Shown in pieces: positions 43,177-51,021 of a DNA stretch of 64,000 nt; within the stretch, counting starts at the first letter, position 1; each line of letters begins with the position of its first letter. The translations under genes and the position numbers were made by a program. Source of the DNA: Sphaerotilus microaerophilus (lineage in GTDB: Bacteria > Pseudomonadota > Gammaproteobacteria > Burkholderiales > Burkholderiaceae_C); contig NZ_AP025730.1 in assembly GCF_023734135.1 (NCBI RefSeq), positions 992,001 to 1,056,000 on the forward strand. The letters are read 5' to 3'. The notes under the pieces were generated by a model that was given only the letters and a program-made list of their open reading frames with translations, had not been told where the DNA came from and ran no database searches.

Positions 43177-44319
43177 TTGAATCCCGCTGCCGACTCCGTT
43201 TCTCCCGCCGCCCCGACCTCCCCTGCTCCGTCGAGCGAGGTGACCTGGACCGACCCCGCCCGCCACGCCGCCTTCGACGCCTGGCTGGCCGGTGTCGCCG
43301 CCCAGCAGGGGCTCGACCCCGCCACGCTGCGGCCGGCCAGTGCGGATGCGAGCTTTCGCCGCTACCTGCGCCTGGATGCGCGTGAGGCGGGCCAGCCCAG
43401 CCGCATCGTGATGGACGCGCCGCCCAGCCACGAGGACTGCCGCCCCTTCGTGCAGGTGGCCGGCCTGCTCGGTGGCGCCGGCCTGGCGGCGCCGCAAGTG
43501 CTGGCCTGGGACGAGGCGCAGGGCTTCATGCTGCTGTCCGACCTGGGCGATCGCACCTACCTGGCCGAGCTGCAGTCGCTCGACCTGTCCGGCGGGGCGG
43601 GCCTGCGGCGCGCCGACGGGCTCTACCGGGACGCCATCGACACGCTGGTGAGGCTGCAGCGCATCGACGCCACGGCGGCCGTGCCGGCCTACGACCGCGC
43701 GCTGATGCAGCGCGAGCTGGACCTCTTCCCCGAGTGGTACGTGGCTCGCCACCGCGGCGCCACGCTGACGGACCGGGAGCGTGAGCAGCTGGCGCGCTGC
43801 TTCGACCTCATCCTGAAGACCTGCCTGGCCCAGCCGGCCGTGCTGGTGCACCGCGACTACCACAGCCGCAACCTGATGCTGCCGCTGGGTGGCCCGGGTG
43901 AACTGGCCGAGGGCAGCGGCCCGGGCATCCTCGACTTCCAGGACGCGGTGGCCGGCCCGGCCAGCTACGACCTGGTCTCGCTGCTGCGCGACGCCTACAT
44001 CGAGTGGGACGAGGCCATCCAGATCGACTGGGCCGCGCGCTACTGGGAGCGCGCCCGCAAAGCCGGCGTGCCGGTGGCGGATGACTTTGGCAGCTTCTGG
44101 CGTGACTACGAGTGGATGGGCCTGCAGCGCCACCTGAAGGTTCTGGGCATCTTCGCGCGCCTGTCCCACCGCGACGGCAAGGACGGCTACCTGAAGGACC
44201 TGCCGCTGGTCTGGCGCTACGCCCACCACGTGGCGATGCGCTACTCCGTGCTCACGCCGCTGGCACGCCTGCTGGAGCGGCTGGAAGACGTCCGCGCCCG
44301 CGACGGCTACACCTTCTGA
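43177..44319 (+). CDS. amgK: N-acetylmuramate/N-acetylglucosamine anomeric kinase-like phosphotransferase
   Basis: This is an aminoglycoside-phosphotransferase-fold kinase of about 380 residues. It shows SADASFRRYLRL near the N-terminus, VMDAPPSHEDC, the catalytic loop VLVHRDYHSRNLML, and the metal-binding GILDFQDAVAGPASYDLVSLL. AmgK phosphorylates the anomeric hydroxyl of MurNAc/GlcNAc in cell-wall recycling, and its divergence from lptD is the typical context. The uridylyltransferase murU usually follows amgK, but here a BenE-type transporter does. The start is uncertain: TTG 43177 is used because no ATG lies near the conserved N-terminus, and GTG 43240 would drop a Pro/Ala/Ser-rich leader. 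An in-frame ATG at 43048 would overlap lptD. Confidence 0.85.
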   Translation: MNPAADSVSPAAPTSPAPSSEVTWTDPARHAAFDAWLAGVAAQQGLDPATLRPASADASFRRYLRLDAREAGQPSRIVMDAPPSHEDCRPFVQVAGLLGGAGLAAPQVLAWDEAQGFMLLSDLGDRTYLAELQSLDLSGGAGLRRADGLYRDAIDTLVRLQRIDATAAVPAYDRALMQRELDLFPEWYVARHRGATLTDREREQLARCFDLILKTCLAQPAVLVHRDYHSRNLMLPLGGPGELAEGSGPGILDFQDAVAGPASYDLVSLLRDAYIEWDEAIQIDWAARYWERARKAGVPVADDFGSFWRDYEWMGLQRHLKVLGIFARLSHRDGKDGYLKDLPLVWRYAHHVAMRYSVLTPLARLLERLEDVRARDGYTF

Positions 44320-44336
44320 CCGGCCGCGGCCCCGCC

Positions 44337-45518
44337 ATGCCCAGCGCACTGCGCCGTTTCGGGCGCGACCTCGCGCTGTCGTCGGTGGTGGCCGGCTTCG
44401 TCGCCGTGCTGGTGGGCTATACCAGCTCGGTGGTGATCATCTTCCAGGCCGCCCAGGGCCTGGGCGCCTCCGCCGAGCAGCTCACCTCCTGGATGTGGGC
44501 GCTGGGCATCGGCATGGGCCTGAGCAGTGCCGGCCTGAGCCTGTGGTATCGCGAGCCGGTGCTGACCGCCTGGTCCACGCCCGGTGCGGCGCTGCTGGTC
44601 ACGGCCGGTGCCGGGGTCAGCCTGGCCGAAGGCATCGGCGCCTTCATCGTCTGCGCCGGGCTGATCACCCTGGCCGGTGCCACCCGGGCCTTCGAGCGCG
44701 TGATGGACCGCATCCCCCAGCCGCTGGCGGCCGCGCTGCTGGCCGGCGTGCTGGCGCGCTTCGCGCTGGATGCCTTTGCGGCGCTGCGCAGCGACTTTGC
44801 TCTGGTCGGCAGCATGCTGCTGGTCTACCTGCTCGGCCGGCGCTTCTGGCCGCGTTACGCGGTGCCGGCGGTGCTGGTCGCCGGGCTGCTGCTCGCGGCG
44901 TTGCTGGGCCAGCTGCACCTGGAGGCCGTGCAGCTGCGCTGGGCCCAGCCGGTGTGGACGACGCCCGAGTTCAGCGCGCGCGCCCTGGTCGGCGTGGCGC
45001 TGCCGCTGTTCGTGGTGACGATGGCCTCCCAGAACCTGCCAGGCGTGGCGGCGCAGCGCGCGGCCGGCTACGCGATCCCCGTCTCGCCGGTGATCACCGC
45101 CACCGGCGTGGTCAACCTCCTGCTTGCGCCCTTCGGCGGCTATGCCTACAACCTGGCGGCCATCACCGCGGCGATCTGCATGGGCCGCGAGGCGCATGAG
45201 GACCCGGCACGGCGCTACACCGCCAGCGTGATGGCCGGGCTGTTCTACCTGGCGATGGGGCTGGCCGGCGGCGCGGTGGTGGGGCTGATCGCCGCCTTCC
45301 CGAAGGCGCTGGTGCTGGCGGTGGCCGGGCTGGCGCTGCTGGGCAGCATCGGCGGCGCACTGGCCACGGCGCTGGAGACGCCGAAGTGGCGCGAGCCGGC
45401 GCTGATCACCTTCCTGGTCACGCTCAGCGGCGTCAGCCTGCTGGGTATCGGCGCGGCCTTCTGGGGCGTGGTGGCCGGCGCGCTGGCGGTGGCTGTGCAA
45501 CACTGGCGCGCCCGCTGA
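44337..45518 (+). CDS. BenE-family benzoate/H+ symporter-like membrane transporter
   Basis: The 393-residue protein consists almost entirely of hydrophobic helices (about 10-12). It carries the family's early SSVVAGFVAVLVGYTSSVVIIFQAA, a YREPVLTAWSTPGAALL segment, and a later MASQNLPGVAAQRAAGY with NLAAITAAICMGREAHEDP. These match BenE, described as a proton-coupled benzoate transporter of the inner membrane. No aromatic degradation gene is nearby, so the real substrate may differ. It begins 17 bp after amgK and is followed 40 bp later by gshB, suggesting a read-through unit rather than a metabolic pathway. Confidence 0.88.
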   Translation: MPSALRRFGRDLALSSVVAGFVAVLVGYTSSVVIIFQAAQGLGASAEQLTSWMWALGIGMGLSSAGLSLWYREPVLTAWSTPGAALLVTAGAGVSLAEGIGAFIVCAGLITLAGATRAFERVMDRIPQPLAAALLAGVLARFALDAFAALRSDFALVGSMLLVYLLGRRFWPRYAVPAVLVAGLLLAALLGQLHLEAVQLRWAQPVWTTPEFSARALVGVALPLFVVTMASQNLPGVAAQRAAGYAIPVSPVITATGVVNLLLAPFGGYAYNLAAITAAICMGREAHEDPARRYTASVMAGLFYLAMGLAGGAVVGLIAAFPKALVLAVAGLALLGSIGGALATALETPKWREPALITFLVTLSGVSLLGIGAAFWGVVAGALAVAVQHWRAR

Positions 45519-45558
45519 CCCGGGCGTGCCGGAGCCCCTGCGATTCACGGAACCCCTC

Positions 45559-46509
45559 ATGGACCTGCTCTTCGTTGCCGACCCGATCGAGACCTTCAAG
45601 ACCTACAAGGACAGCACCTTCGCGATGATGCGTGAGGCCGCGCGGCGCGGTCATCGCCTGCACGTGTGCGAGCCGACCGACCTGGTCTGGGTGCGCGGCA
45701 GCCGGGTGGTGGCTCGCAACGCGCGCACGCTGATCCTGACTGGCAGAGAGCAGGCCGACTGGTACGAGGTGGTCGCCACGCAGGAGCTGGCGCTGGCCGA
45801 TGTCGACGCGGTGCTGATGCGCAAGGACCCTCCCTTCGACAGCGAGTACGTCTACGCCACCCACCTGCTGCAGCAGGCCGAGCGCGAGGGTGCGCGGGTC
45901 TTCAACCGCCCGCAGGCGCTGCGTGACCACCCGGAGAAGCTGGCGATCCTGGAGTTTCCGCAGTTCATCGCCCCGACCCTGGTCGCGCGCGAGGCGGCAG
46001 CGATCCGCGCCTTCCATGCCGAGCAGGGCGACATCATCCTCAAGCCGCTGGACGGCATGGGTGGCATGGGCATCTTCCGCGTCGGGCCGGACGGGCTGAA
46101 CCTCGGTTCGATCATCGAGACGCTCAACCAGGGCGGCGCCACCACGGTGATGGTGCAGCGCTACCTGGGCGAGATCGTCCAGGGCGACAAGCGCATCCTG
46201 CTGATCGGCGGCGTGCCGGTGCCCTACTGCCTGGCGCGCATCCCGCAGGGTAGCGAGATCCGCGGCAACCTGGCCGCCGGTGGCAAGGGTGTGGCGCAAC
46301 CGCTGTCGGACAGCGACCGGGCGATTGCCGAGGCGCTCGGCCCGATCCTGGCCGCGCGTGGGCTTCTGCTGGTGGGGCTGGATGTGATCGGCAACTGCCT
46401 GACCGAGATCAACGTCACCAGTCCGACCTGCTTCCAGGAAATCACCGACCAGACGGGTTGCGACGTGGCGGCGCTGTTCATCGATGCCCTCGAAGCCGCC
46501 CTGGCCTGA
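45559..46509 (+). CDS. gshB: Glutathione synthetase
   Basis: The 316-residue protein has the usual length for prokaryotic GshB, an ATP-grasp enzyme joining gamma-glutamylcysteine and glycine. Diagnostic segments are FVADPIETFKTYKDSTFAMM at the start, VLMRKDPPFDSEYVYATHLL, the ATP-grasp core ILKPLDGMGGMGIFRV, and the metal/ATP site GLDVIGNCLTEINVTSPT. ATG 45559 is chosen because the conserved MDLLFVADP begins there and an ACGGA element precedes it; the in-frame GTG at 45526 gives an 11-residue extension. gshA is not in the window. Confidence 0.97.
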   Translation: MDLLFVADPIETFKTYKDSTFAMMREAARRGHRLHVCEPTDLVWVRGSRVVARNARTLILTGREQADWYEVVATQELALADVDAVLMRKDPPFDSEYVYATHLLQQAEREGARVFNRPQALRDHPEKLAILEFPQFIAPTLVAREAAAIRAFHAEQGDIILKPLDGMGGMGIFRVGPDGLNLGSIIETLNQGGATTVMVQRYLGEIVQGDKRILLIGGVPVPYCLARIPQGSEIRGNLAAGGKGVAQPLSDSDRAIAEALGPILAARGLLLVGLDVIGNCLTEINVTSPTCFQEITDQTGCDVAALFIDALEAALA

Positions 46510-46522
46510 GGGGCGGCAGGCC

Positions 46523-46837
46523 GTGCGGGCGCCTCCCCGGCGGTGTCTGTTGGCCGTGGCCTGCGCATTGGCGCTGGCTGGCTGCGTGTTCGTGCCCCGC
46601 ACCGTGCAGGTCTACGACGAGGACTGCCAGATCACCAGCCGCCAGATGGTGCTGGACGTGCAGCAGATCGGCACCCTCGGCCACTGCGTCAACGAGGGCT
46701 GCGCTGGCGCGCTGGTGGCGCTCGGCGCGGTGGCGTCGGTGTCAGCGGTGATCTCCGGCTCGGTGGTGATCGTCGGCAACGTCGTGTACTGGTTCGAGAA
46801 ACGCAGCCTGTGCCGGGAAGCGCCGCGGCCGCGCTGA
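46523..46837 (+). CDS. Small hypothetical lipoprotein
   Basis: The family is not recognised. The product, about 104 residues from GTG 46523 (GAGGGG about 9 nt upstream), has a lipoprotein signal: basic residues, a hydrophobic stretch, and the lipobox ALAGC with Cys at about 21. Two further Cys-containing segments (DEDCQITSRQ, GHCVNEGCAGALV) and a central hydrophobic stretch (VALGAVASVSAVISGSVVIV) follow. An in-frame ATG at 46484 would overlap gshB. It begins 13 bp after gshB and is probably co-transcribed. The hydrophobic stretch could insert in a membrane or form an oligomer; no function is assigned. Confidence 0.7.
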   Translation: MRAPPRRCLLAVACALALAGCVFVPRTVQVYDEDCQITSRQMVLDVQQIGTLGHCVNEGCAGALVALGAVASVSAVISGSVVIVGNVVYWFEKRSLCREAPRPR

Positions 46838-46858
46838 GGGCCGGGAGTGCGCAGCAAC

Positions 46859-46904
46859 AGAGCCAAAGAGAGCCAACGAGAGCCAAAGAGAGCCAGAAAG
46901 AGCC
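46859..46904. repeat. 10-bp microrepeat AGAGCCAAAG, about 4.6 copies
   Basis: Four consecutive 10-mers (AGAGCCAAAG, AGAGCCAACG, AGAGCCAAAG, AGAGCCAGAA) and a partial fifth fill most of the gap between two convergent genes. It is purine-rich against a GC-rich background and has no coding or hairpin potential that I can see. Confidence 0.85.
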
Positions 46905-46924
46905 GCCTGCGCGGCCGCGCTTGT

Positions 46925-48448
46925 TCAGCGCAGCGGTGCCTCCTCCACCAGCCGCAGCCGTGGTGCTGCCCCGGCCGCCGCAGCCGCGTGGGCCTGGCGC
47001 TTGCGCTGGTACATCTGCTCGTCGGCGTGGGCCAGCAGGCTGGCGGGGTCGGCGGCGTGGTCCGGGTAGATCGCCATGCCCACCGAGCAGCCGATGCGCA
47101 GGCAGCAGCTGCCGACGTTGAGTGGCAGCGCGATCGCCTTGGAGAGCTTGCCCAGGATGCGCTCCAGGCTGGCGTCCTCCGGGGCGTTGGGGATCAGCGC
47201 GGCGAACTCGTCGCCACCGAGCCGGGCGACCATGTCGTCGCTGCGAAGGCAGCGCCGCATGCGCTGGGCCGCCGCCTTCAGCGCGGTGTCGCCCACCGCG
47301 TGGCCGTGCTCGTCGTTGATCTGCTTGAAGTGGTTCAGGTCGAGGAACAGGATGGCCACGCGCTGCCCGAGCCGCTGCGCCTCGGCGATGGCCGCATGCA
47401 CCCGCTCGGCGAAGCGCTCGCGGTTGACCAGGCCGGTCAGCGCGTCGTGGTTGGCGCGGTATTCGTTGCGACGGGCGTGCTCGCGGAACTCGGTGACATC
47501 GGTCACCGTGCCGATGAAGCCCGCCGGCAGCCGGTGCGCATCCAGGATCGGACCGGCCTCGATGCGCAGCCAGGTCTCGGCACCGCTCGCGCCCAGGCAG
47601 AGCTCGTCGGCAAAGCGCACCTGGGCGCTGCTGGCCGCGTTCCAGCGCGGGCCCAGGCGGGCGACGTCGTCGCCCGGCAGCATGTTCAGCCAGTGGCGGC
47701 CCAGCTGGGCGAGCGCATCGACGTGGAGCATCTGCGCGCAGCGCTCGTTGCAGTAGCTGAGCTGGCCCTGTGCGTCGGTCTCGAACAGCCCCACCGACGC
47801 CTGGCGGGCCAGCTCGCGAAAGCGCAGCGATTGCCGGGCGAGCTCCTGCTGCACCTCGGTGGCGCGCTGTAGTTCGATGCGCAGCTGGCGGGCCTGGTCC
47901 TTGAGGAGGCGTTCGCGCCGGGCGATCTCGCTCATGTCGCGGATCTGCAGCACGCACTGCAGTGCGCCATTGCCCTGGCGGGCACCCTCGGGCGAGCCCT
48001 GCGGCGGCAGCGTCGCGATCACGTCCACCGCGTGGCGCATGCGCTCGTCGCCGGCATCGCCCGGGCGGAACAGCGGCAGCGGCACCGGGTGGAAGGCGTG
48101 CGACAGCCGCAGCGAGTGGCCGAACTCCAGGCACTCGCGCACCGCGAACAGCAGGCGCGGGTCGATGCTGCCGCCCCAGACGTCGGCCAGGCGGCGCCCG
48201 ACCGGCTCCGGCACGCTGCGCATGCGCTCGCGCACCCAGCGGTTGGCCATGACGATGCGGGCGTCCCGGTCGAGCACCAGCAGGCCGAAGTCGATGGTGT
48301 CGAGCAGGTGATGCATGGGCCAGGGCGGCGCCGCGGGCGCCTTCGTGGGCGGGGGAACGGCCGCGATCACGGTCGCAGCCACGGGAGCGGTTGCAGAGGC
48401 AGTCACAGAGGCGGTCACGTGTGAGGACGCCGGGCGGACGGGGCTCAT
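46925..48448 (-). CDS. PAS-PAS-GGDEF diguanylate cyclase
   Basis: The 507-residue cytoplasmic protein has no transmembrane helix. A Ala/Pro/Thr/Val-rich N-terminus precedes a first PAS (HHLLDTIDFGLLVLDRDARIV). A linker helix, a second PAS (ASVGLFETDAQGQLSYCNERC) and a GGDEF domain follow. The signature is RLGGDEF at about 410-414, with the inhibitory site RSDD at canonical spacing before it, so active and product-inhibited cyclase activity is expected. Its ATG overlaps the stop of the CheC-like gene (ATGA). With that gene and the upstream REC gene it forms a three-gene operon, suggesting that the phosphorylation state of the receiver influences c-di-GMP production. Confidence 0.92.
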   Translation of the reverse strand: MSPVRPASSHVTASVTASATAPVAATVIAAVPPPTKAPAAPPWPMHHLLDTIDFGLLVLDRDARIVMANRWVRERMRSVPEPVGRRLADVWGGSIDPRLLFAVRECLEFGHSLRLSHAFHPVPLPLFRPGDAGDERMRHAVDVIATLPPQGSPEGARQGNGALQCVLQIRDMSEIARRERLLKDQARQLRIELQRATEVQQELARQSLRFRELARQASVGLFETDAQGQLSYCNERCAQMLHVDALAQLGRHWLNMLPGDDVARLGPRWNAASSAQVRFADELCLGASGAETWLRIEAGPILDAHRLPAGFIGTVTDVTEFREHARRNEYRANHDALTGLVNRERFAERVHAAIAEAQRLGQRVAILFLDLNHFKQINDEHGHAVGDTALKAAAQRMRRCLRSDDMVARLGGDEFAALIPNAPEDASLERILGKLSKAIALPLNVGSCCLRIGCSVGMAIYPDHAADPASLLAHADEQMYQRKRQAHAAAAAGAAPRLRLVEEAPLR

Positions 48449-49083
48449 GCCGGTGTGGGGTCGAGTTCGAAGAAGTGCCGGATGCGTTCGATGCCGGTTT
48501 CCAGCGCCGACAGCTCCATCAGGAACAGCACGTAGCCGCTGATCTGCTGGGCCAGCATGTTCATGCCGATGCGCGCCATCAGCACCATCTCGTTGCCGGG
48601 GTGGCTGGCGAACAGCTCCTGCGGCTCGGCCGAGCGTACGCCCGGCAGGGTGCCGATCATCTCCGCGTCGAAGATGTGCGCCAGGCTGTTCATGCAGCTG
48701 TTGATGATGATGTTGCCCACCTCGGCCAGGGCGTCCTGCTCCAGCTCGCTGATCTGCTCGGCCGCGGGCGAGCAGTCGCCCAGCATGCGGCGCACGATCT
48801 CCAGGCTGCCGTGCTCGGGAAACAGCAGCACGGCTTCGGTGGACAGGCCGCCCTGCTGGCGGTCGAAGCGCTGCGCGATGCTGCACAGCTTGGTCGTGGC
48901 GCCCTGGCGCGGCAGGCCCTGCAGTTGGCGCACCAGCTCGGCACGCGGCAGCAGCTCGACCACCGGTACCGTCATCTGGATCTCCTCGTGCACGATGTCG
49001 GCAAAGGAGGCCGCTGCCTCGCCCAGCGCGAGGTTGAACGCCTCGGCCAGGGCATCGCGGCTGTCGTCGTCGAGCTCGATCAC
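48445..49083 (-). CDS. CheC-like phosphatase-family protein
   Basis: The 212-residue protein starts at GTG 49083, overlapping the REC stop by 4 bp (GTGA). It has two CheC-type active-site helices: DALAEAFNLALGEAA (Glu14, Asn17) and DALAEVGNIIINSCMNSL (Glu121, Asn124). Both keep the E-x-x-N pair that CheC/CheX/FliY phosphatases use to dephosphorylate CheY-P. The rest fits the CheC fold, including a hydrophobic middle (EAVLLFPEHGSLEIV). No chemotaxis genes are adjacent. I infer that it dephosphorylates the receiver encoded immediately upstream. An upstream extension of the open frame to 49395 is the shadow of the REC gene. Confidence 0.88.
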   Translation of the reverse strand: MIELDDDSRDALAEAFNLALGEAAASFADIVHEEIQMTVPVVELLPRAELVRQLQGLPRQGATTKLCSIAQRFDRQQGGLSTEAVLLFPEHGSLEIVRRMLGDCSPAAEQISELEQDALAEVGNIIINSCMNSLAHIFDAEMIGTLPGVRSAEPQELFASHPGNEMVLMARIGMNMLAQQISGYVLFLMELSALETGIERIRHFFELDPTPA

Positions 49084-49478
49084 GGGCACACCTCGACCGC
49101 CGTGCGGGGCGCATCGAGCAGGGCCAGGATGGCGTCGATCACCTCGCCCTTGATCGGCTTGCGAAACAGCGCCACGCCGAGGGCCTCGGCCCTGGCCAGG
49201 GTGGCTGCCTGCACGTTGGCGGTGAGCAGGACGATGCGGGTGTCGGGCTGCTCGGAGAGGATGGACGCCGCGGCCTCGATGCCGCTGATGCCGGGCATGT
49301 TGACGTCCATGATGACCAGCGTCGGCGCATGCACGCGCGCCTGGGCGATGGCCTCGGGGCCGTCGCCCGCCTCGACCAGCCGGGCGGCGGGGCAACGGTT
49401 GCGGATCAGGCCGCAGGCGATGTTGCGTGAGATCTTGCTGTCATCGACCACCAGGATGGTGGCGTGCGGGTCACTCAT
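49080..49478 (-). CDS. Single-domain response regulator (CheY-like)
   Basis: The 132-residue stand-alone receiver has the acidic pair in ILVVDDSKISRNIA, phospho-acceptor Asp58 in VIMDVNMPGISG, Thr in VLLTANVQAA, and Lys in LFRKPIKGEV. All catalytic residues are present. There is no output domain, so it must act by protein contact. Its gene heads the operon with a CheC-like phosphatase and a PAS-GGDEF cyclase. The start is supported by GGAGA 8 nt before the ATG. The cognate kinase is not in the operon. Confidence 0.93.
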   Translation of the reverse strand: MSDPHATILVVDDSKISRNIACGLIRNRCPAARLVEAGDGPEAIAQARVHAPTLVIMDVNMPGISGIEAAASILSEQPDTRIVLLTANVQAATLARAEALGVALFRKPIKGEVIDAILALLDAPRTAVEVCP

Positions 49479-49543
49479 GAGGGTCTCCGGTTGGACTGCC
49501 GAGCAGTATCCAGAGACCTTTGGCGATTGATTTTTCCAAATTG

Positions 49544-49560
49544 AGGCCGCTTTGCGGCCT
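49544..49560 (-). terminator. Hairpin after the outer-membrane protein gene
   Basis: AGGCCGC and GCGGCCT form a 7-bp stem with a 3-nt loop, 20 bp past the minus-strand stop at 49581. On the minus strand CAATTTGG follows, a weak T-rich tract. It would separate this gene from the REC operon downstream. Confidence 0.5.
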
Positions 49561-49580
49561 TCCTCGGGCGACCCGGCGGA

Positions 49581-50141
49581 TCAGAAGTTCACGCCGACCT
49601 TGGCACCCCAGGTCAGCGGGTCGAGCCGCTCGCCACCGCGCCGGTTGGTGAAGTGGTAGCGAACGTCGAGGCCGGTGTAGAGCGGGCCGGCGCGGAAGTT
49701 CGCCCCCGCGGCGGCACCCAGGCCGGTGTAGGTGCGGTCGCCCGCGGCGCTGTCGAACTGGAACACCCCCAGGCTCGGGCCCACGCCCATCGACAGGCCG
49801 GGCGCACCCTGCACCGGTGCGGTGTAGCGCGGCGACAGTTCCCAGTTGGTGCCCTGCACGCCGCCCTTGTTGGAGCGCGAGAAGTTCACGTGGGTGCGGA
49901 TGCGCTTGTCGGGCGACTGGATCAGGCCGCAATTCATGTTGAGGTCGAGGCCCCAGGCATTCGTGTTGGCGCCCTGGTCGGGCATCACGCGGTTGCCGGT
50001 GAAGGCGATGCTGACTTCCGGCTTGAAGTTCGGGTCCTTGAGGGCGGGCATCAGCGTCCAGCCGGAGGACTGGGCCTGGGCGGCAGAAGCAGCGAGGGCA
50101 GCGAGCGCGATCAGAGAAAGGCGGAGGATCTGTTTGGCCAT
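49581..50141 (-). CDS. Putative outer-membrane beta-barrel protein
   Basis: The 186-residue protein has a clean signal peptide (LRLSLIALAALAASAAQAQ) and no recognised family. The mature part has amphipathic strands (PEVSIAFTGNRVM, GLDLNMNCG, TYTGLGAAAGANFRAGPLYTGLDVRYHF) and ends in aromatic Phe (WGAKVGVNF), as outer-membrane barrels do. A small 6-8 stranded barrel is plausible, resembling exported hypothetical proteins of Burkholderiales. ATG 50141 is chosen because the signal peptide then starts at the N-terminus; a longer frame to 50252 adds a Pro-rich leader. A CRP-like palindrome lies about 105 bp upstream and a hairpin follows the gene. Confidence 0.75.
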   Translation of the reverse strand: MAKQILRLSLIALAALAASAAQAQSSGWTLMPALKDPNFKPEVSIAFTGNRVMPDQGANTNAWGLDLNMNCGLIQSPDKRIRTHVNFSRSNKGGVQGTNWELSPRYTAPVQGAPGLSMGVGPSLGVFQFDSAAGDRTYTGLGAAAGANFRAGPLYTGLDVRYHFTNRRGGERLDPLTWGAKVGVNF

Positions 50142-50241
50142 GGTCAATGCAGGTTCTGGACGGGGTCGGAGCGTCGCCGCCCCACACGGTGGGTGGGGCG
50201 GCGACACGGGAGCGTGGACTCTAGGGAAGTCGGCGATGAAG

Positions 50242-50265
50242 CACTGTGACAAGAATCACACAGTG
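50242..50265. promoter_or_regulatory. CRP/FNR-type palindrome upstream of the outer-membrane protein gene
   Basis: TGTGA-CAAGAA-TCACA at 50245-50260 matches the CRP consensus half-sites exactly with the right 6-bp spacer. It is embedded in a second dyad, CACTGTG/CACAGTG. It sits about 105-125 bp before the ATG of the minus-strand barrel gene. Confidence 0.6.
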
Positions 50266-50357
50266 GCTGGACCGCAACGCGGCGCCGTGGTTCCGCCGCG
50301 CTGGTCAGCGCATGTAACCACTGTGCTGCGCCGTCGCCCCTGGCGGCTGGCCGGGCC

Positions 50358-50399
50358 GCTCATCGCTCATCGCTCGCCCCTCGCCCCTCGCCCCTCGCC
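50358..50399. repeat. 7-bp tandem repeat (six units)
   Basis: Two GCTCATC units are followed by GCTCGCC and three CCTCGCC units, ending 2 bp before the stop codon of the truncated esterase gene. This is a simple-sequence tract of the kind that forms by slippage. Confidence 0.85.
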
Positions 50400-50401
50400 C
50401 A

Positions 50402-50884
50402 TTACTTGGCGTCCACCAGCGCGGAGATGTCCAGCAGCGTCAGCACGCTGTCGTCGGGCTTGCCGATCTGGCGGCCCGAGGAGTAGGGGAAGTTGTTGTC
50501 GTTGACCACCACGATGTGGCGGGCATCCACCACCGCCAGGCCCTCGGGGCCGAGGTGCGGCAGCACGAAGGTCTCCTCGTTCGGCCCCACCTTGGCCAGG
50601 CGCTTCGGGTTGGCGATCTTCGTGAGGTCGATGTAGGCCACCTTCTTCACGAAGCCGTCGGCGTCGAGCTGGCTAAGGTCGATTTTGTAGATGCGCTTGA
50701 ACTTCGCCGGACGGGTGAAACAGTCCGTACGCGGCGCCTCGGGGCAGCCGGGGCCGGCGCCTTCGGTGGCGTCGTCTCGCTCGATCACCAGGCCGGTCGA
50801 GGCATCCAGCAGCTGGAAGTCGGCGGCGACGTTGCCGGCGGCCTCGAAGCGGTACTTCCACTGCGTGCCGCGGCTACCTGCTGC
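50402..50884 (-). pseudogene. 3' fragment of an esterase-like phytase-family gene
   Basis: About 160 codons remain, open up to an in-frame TGA at 50885-50887. The residues resemble the C-terminal part of the esterase-like phytase family: WKYRFEAAGNVAADFQLLD, IERDD, KRIYKIDL, and HLGPEGLAVVDARHIVVVND before LLDISALVDAK. Full-length members are several hundred residues with a signal peptide; here everything before GTQWKYRF is missing. An ATG at 50788 could start a 128-residue product, but it would lack most of the fold. The homologous sequence stops at about 50872, exactly where the phoD fragment on the other strand begins. I therefore call it a deletion remnant. These exported enzymes release phosphate from organic esters. 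Confidence 0.8.
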
Positions 50885-51021
50885 TCACCGCAACGGCCAC
50901 CGAGTGCCGCGCCGACTGGGTCTACGTGGACAGCGTGACCCGCCGCAGCTACACCGCCCTGACGGACCAGGCCCTGCGGGTGCGGCCGGGGGCCGCCGGG
51001 CGGCGCGTCGTGGCGGTCTGA
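50869..51021 (+). pseudogene. 3' fragment of a PhoD-type alkaline phosphatase/phosphodiesterase gene
   Basis: Fifty codons read RGYLLLTATATECRADWVYV, then DSVTRRSYTALTDQ and a tail ending GRRVVAV and a stop. This matches the closing strand region of PhoD-like phosphatases, where a RGYxxxTxTxxxCRADW pattern precedes the C-terminus. Nothing upstream in the same frame looks like PhoD; the residues before it are the antisense of the phytase-family fragment. The catalytic N-terminal and central parts are absent, so it is not functional. Confidence 0.75.

Noticed and set aside
46523..46837. Toxin or holin because of the central hydrophobic stretch
   Set aside because: A lipobox and cysteines indicate an exported lipoprotein, and no antitoxin or lysis gene is adjacent.
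49083..49395. N-terminal extension of the CheC-like protein up to 49395
   Set aside because: The extension is the shadow of the REC gene. The GTG at 49083 gives a GTGA overlap and the right length for CheC.
50788..50788. ATG that would make the phytase-family fragment a 128-aa gene
   Set aside because: Homology continues upstream of this ATG to about 50872, so it is an internal codon of a truncated gene, not a native start.
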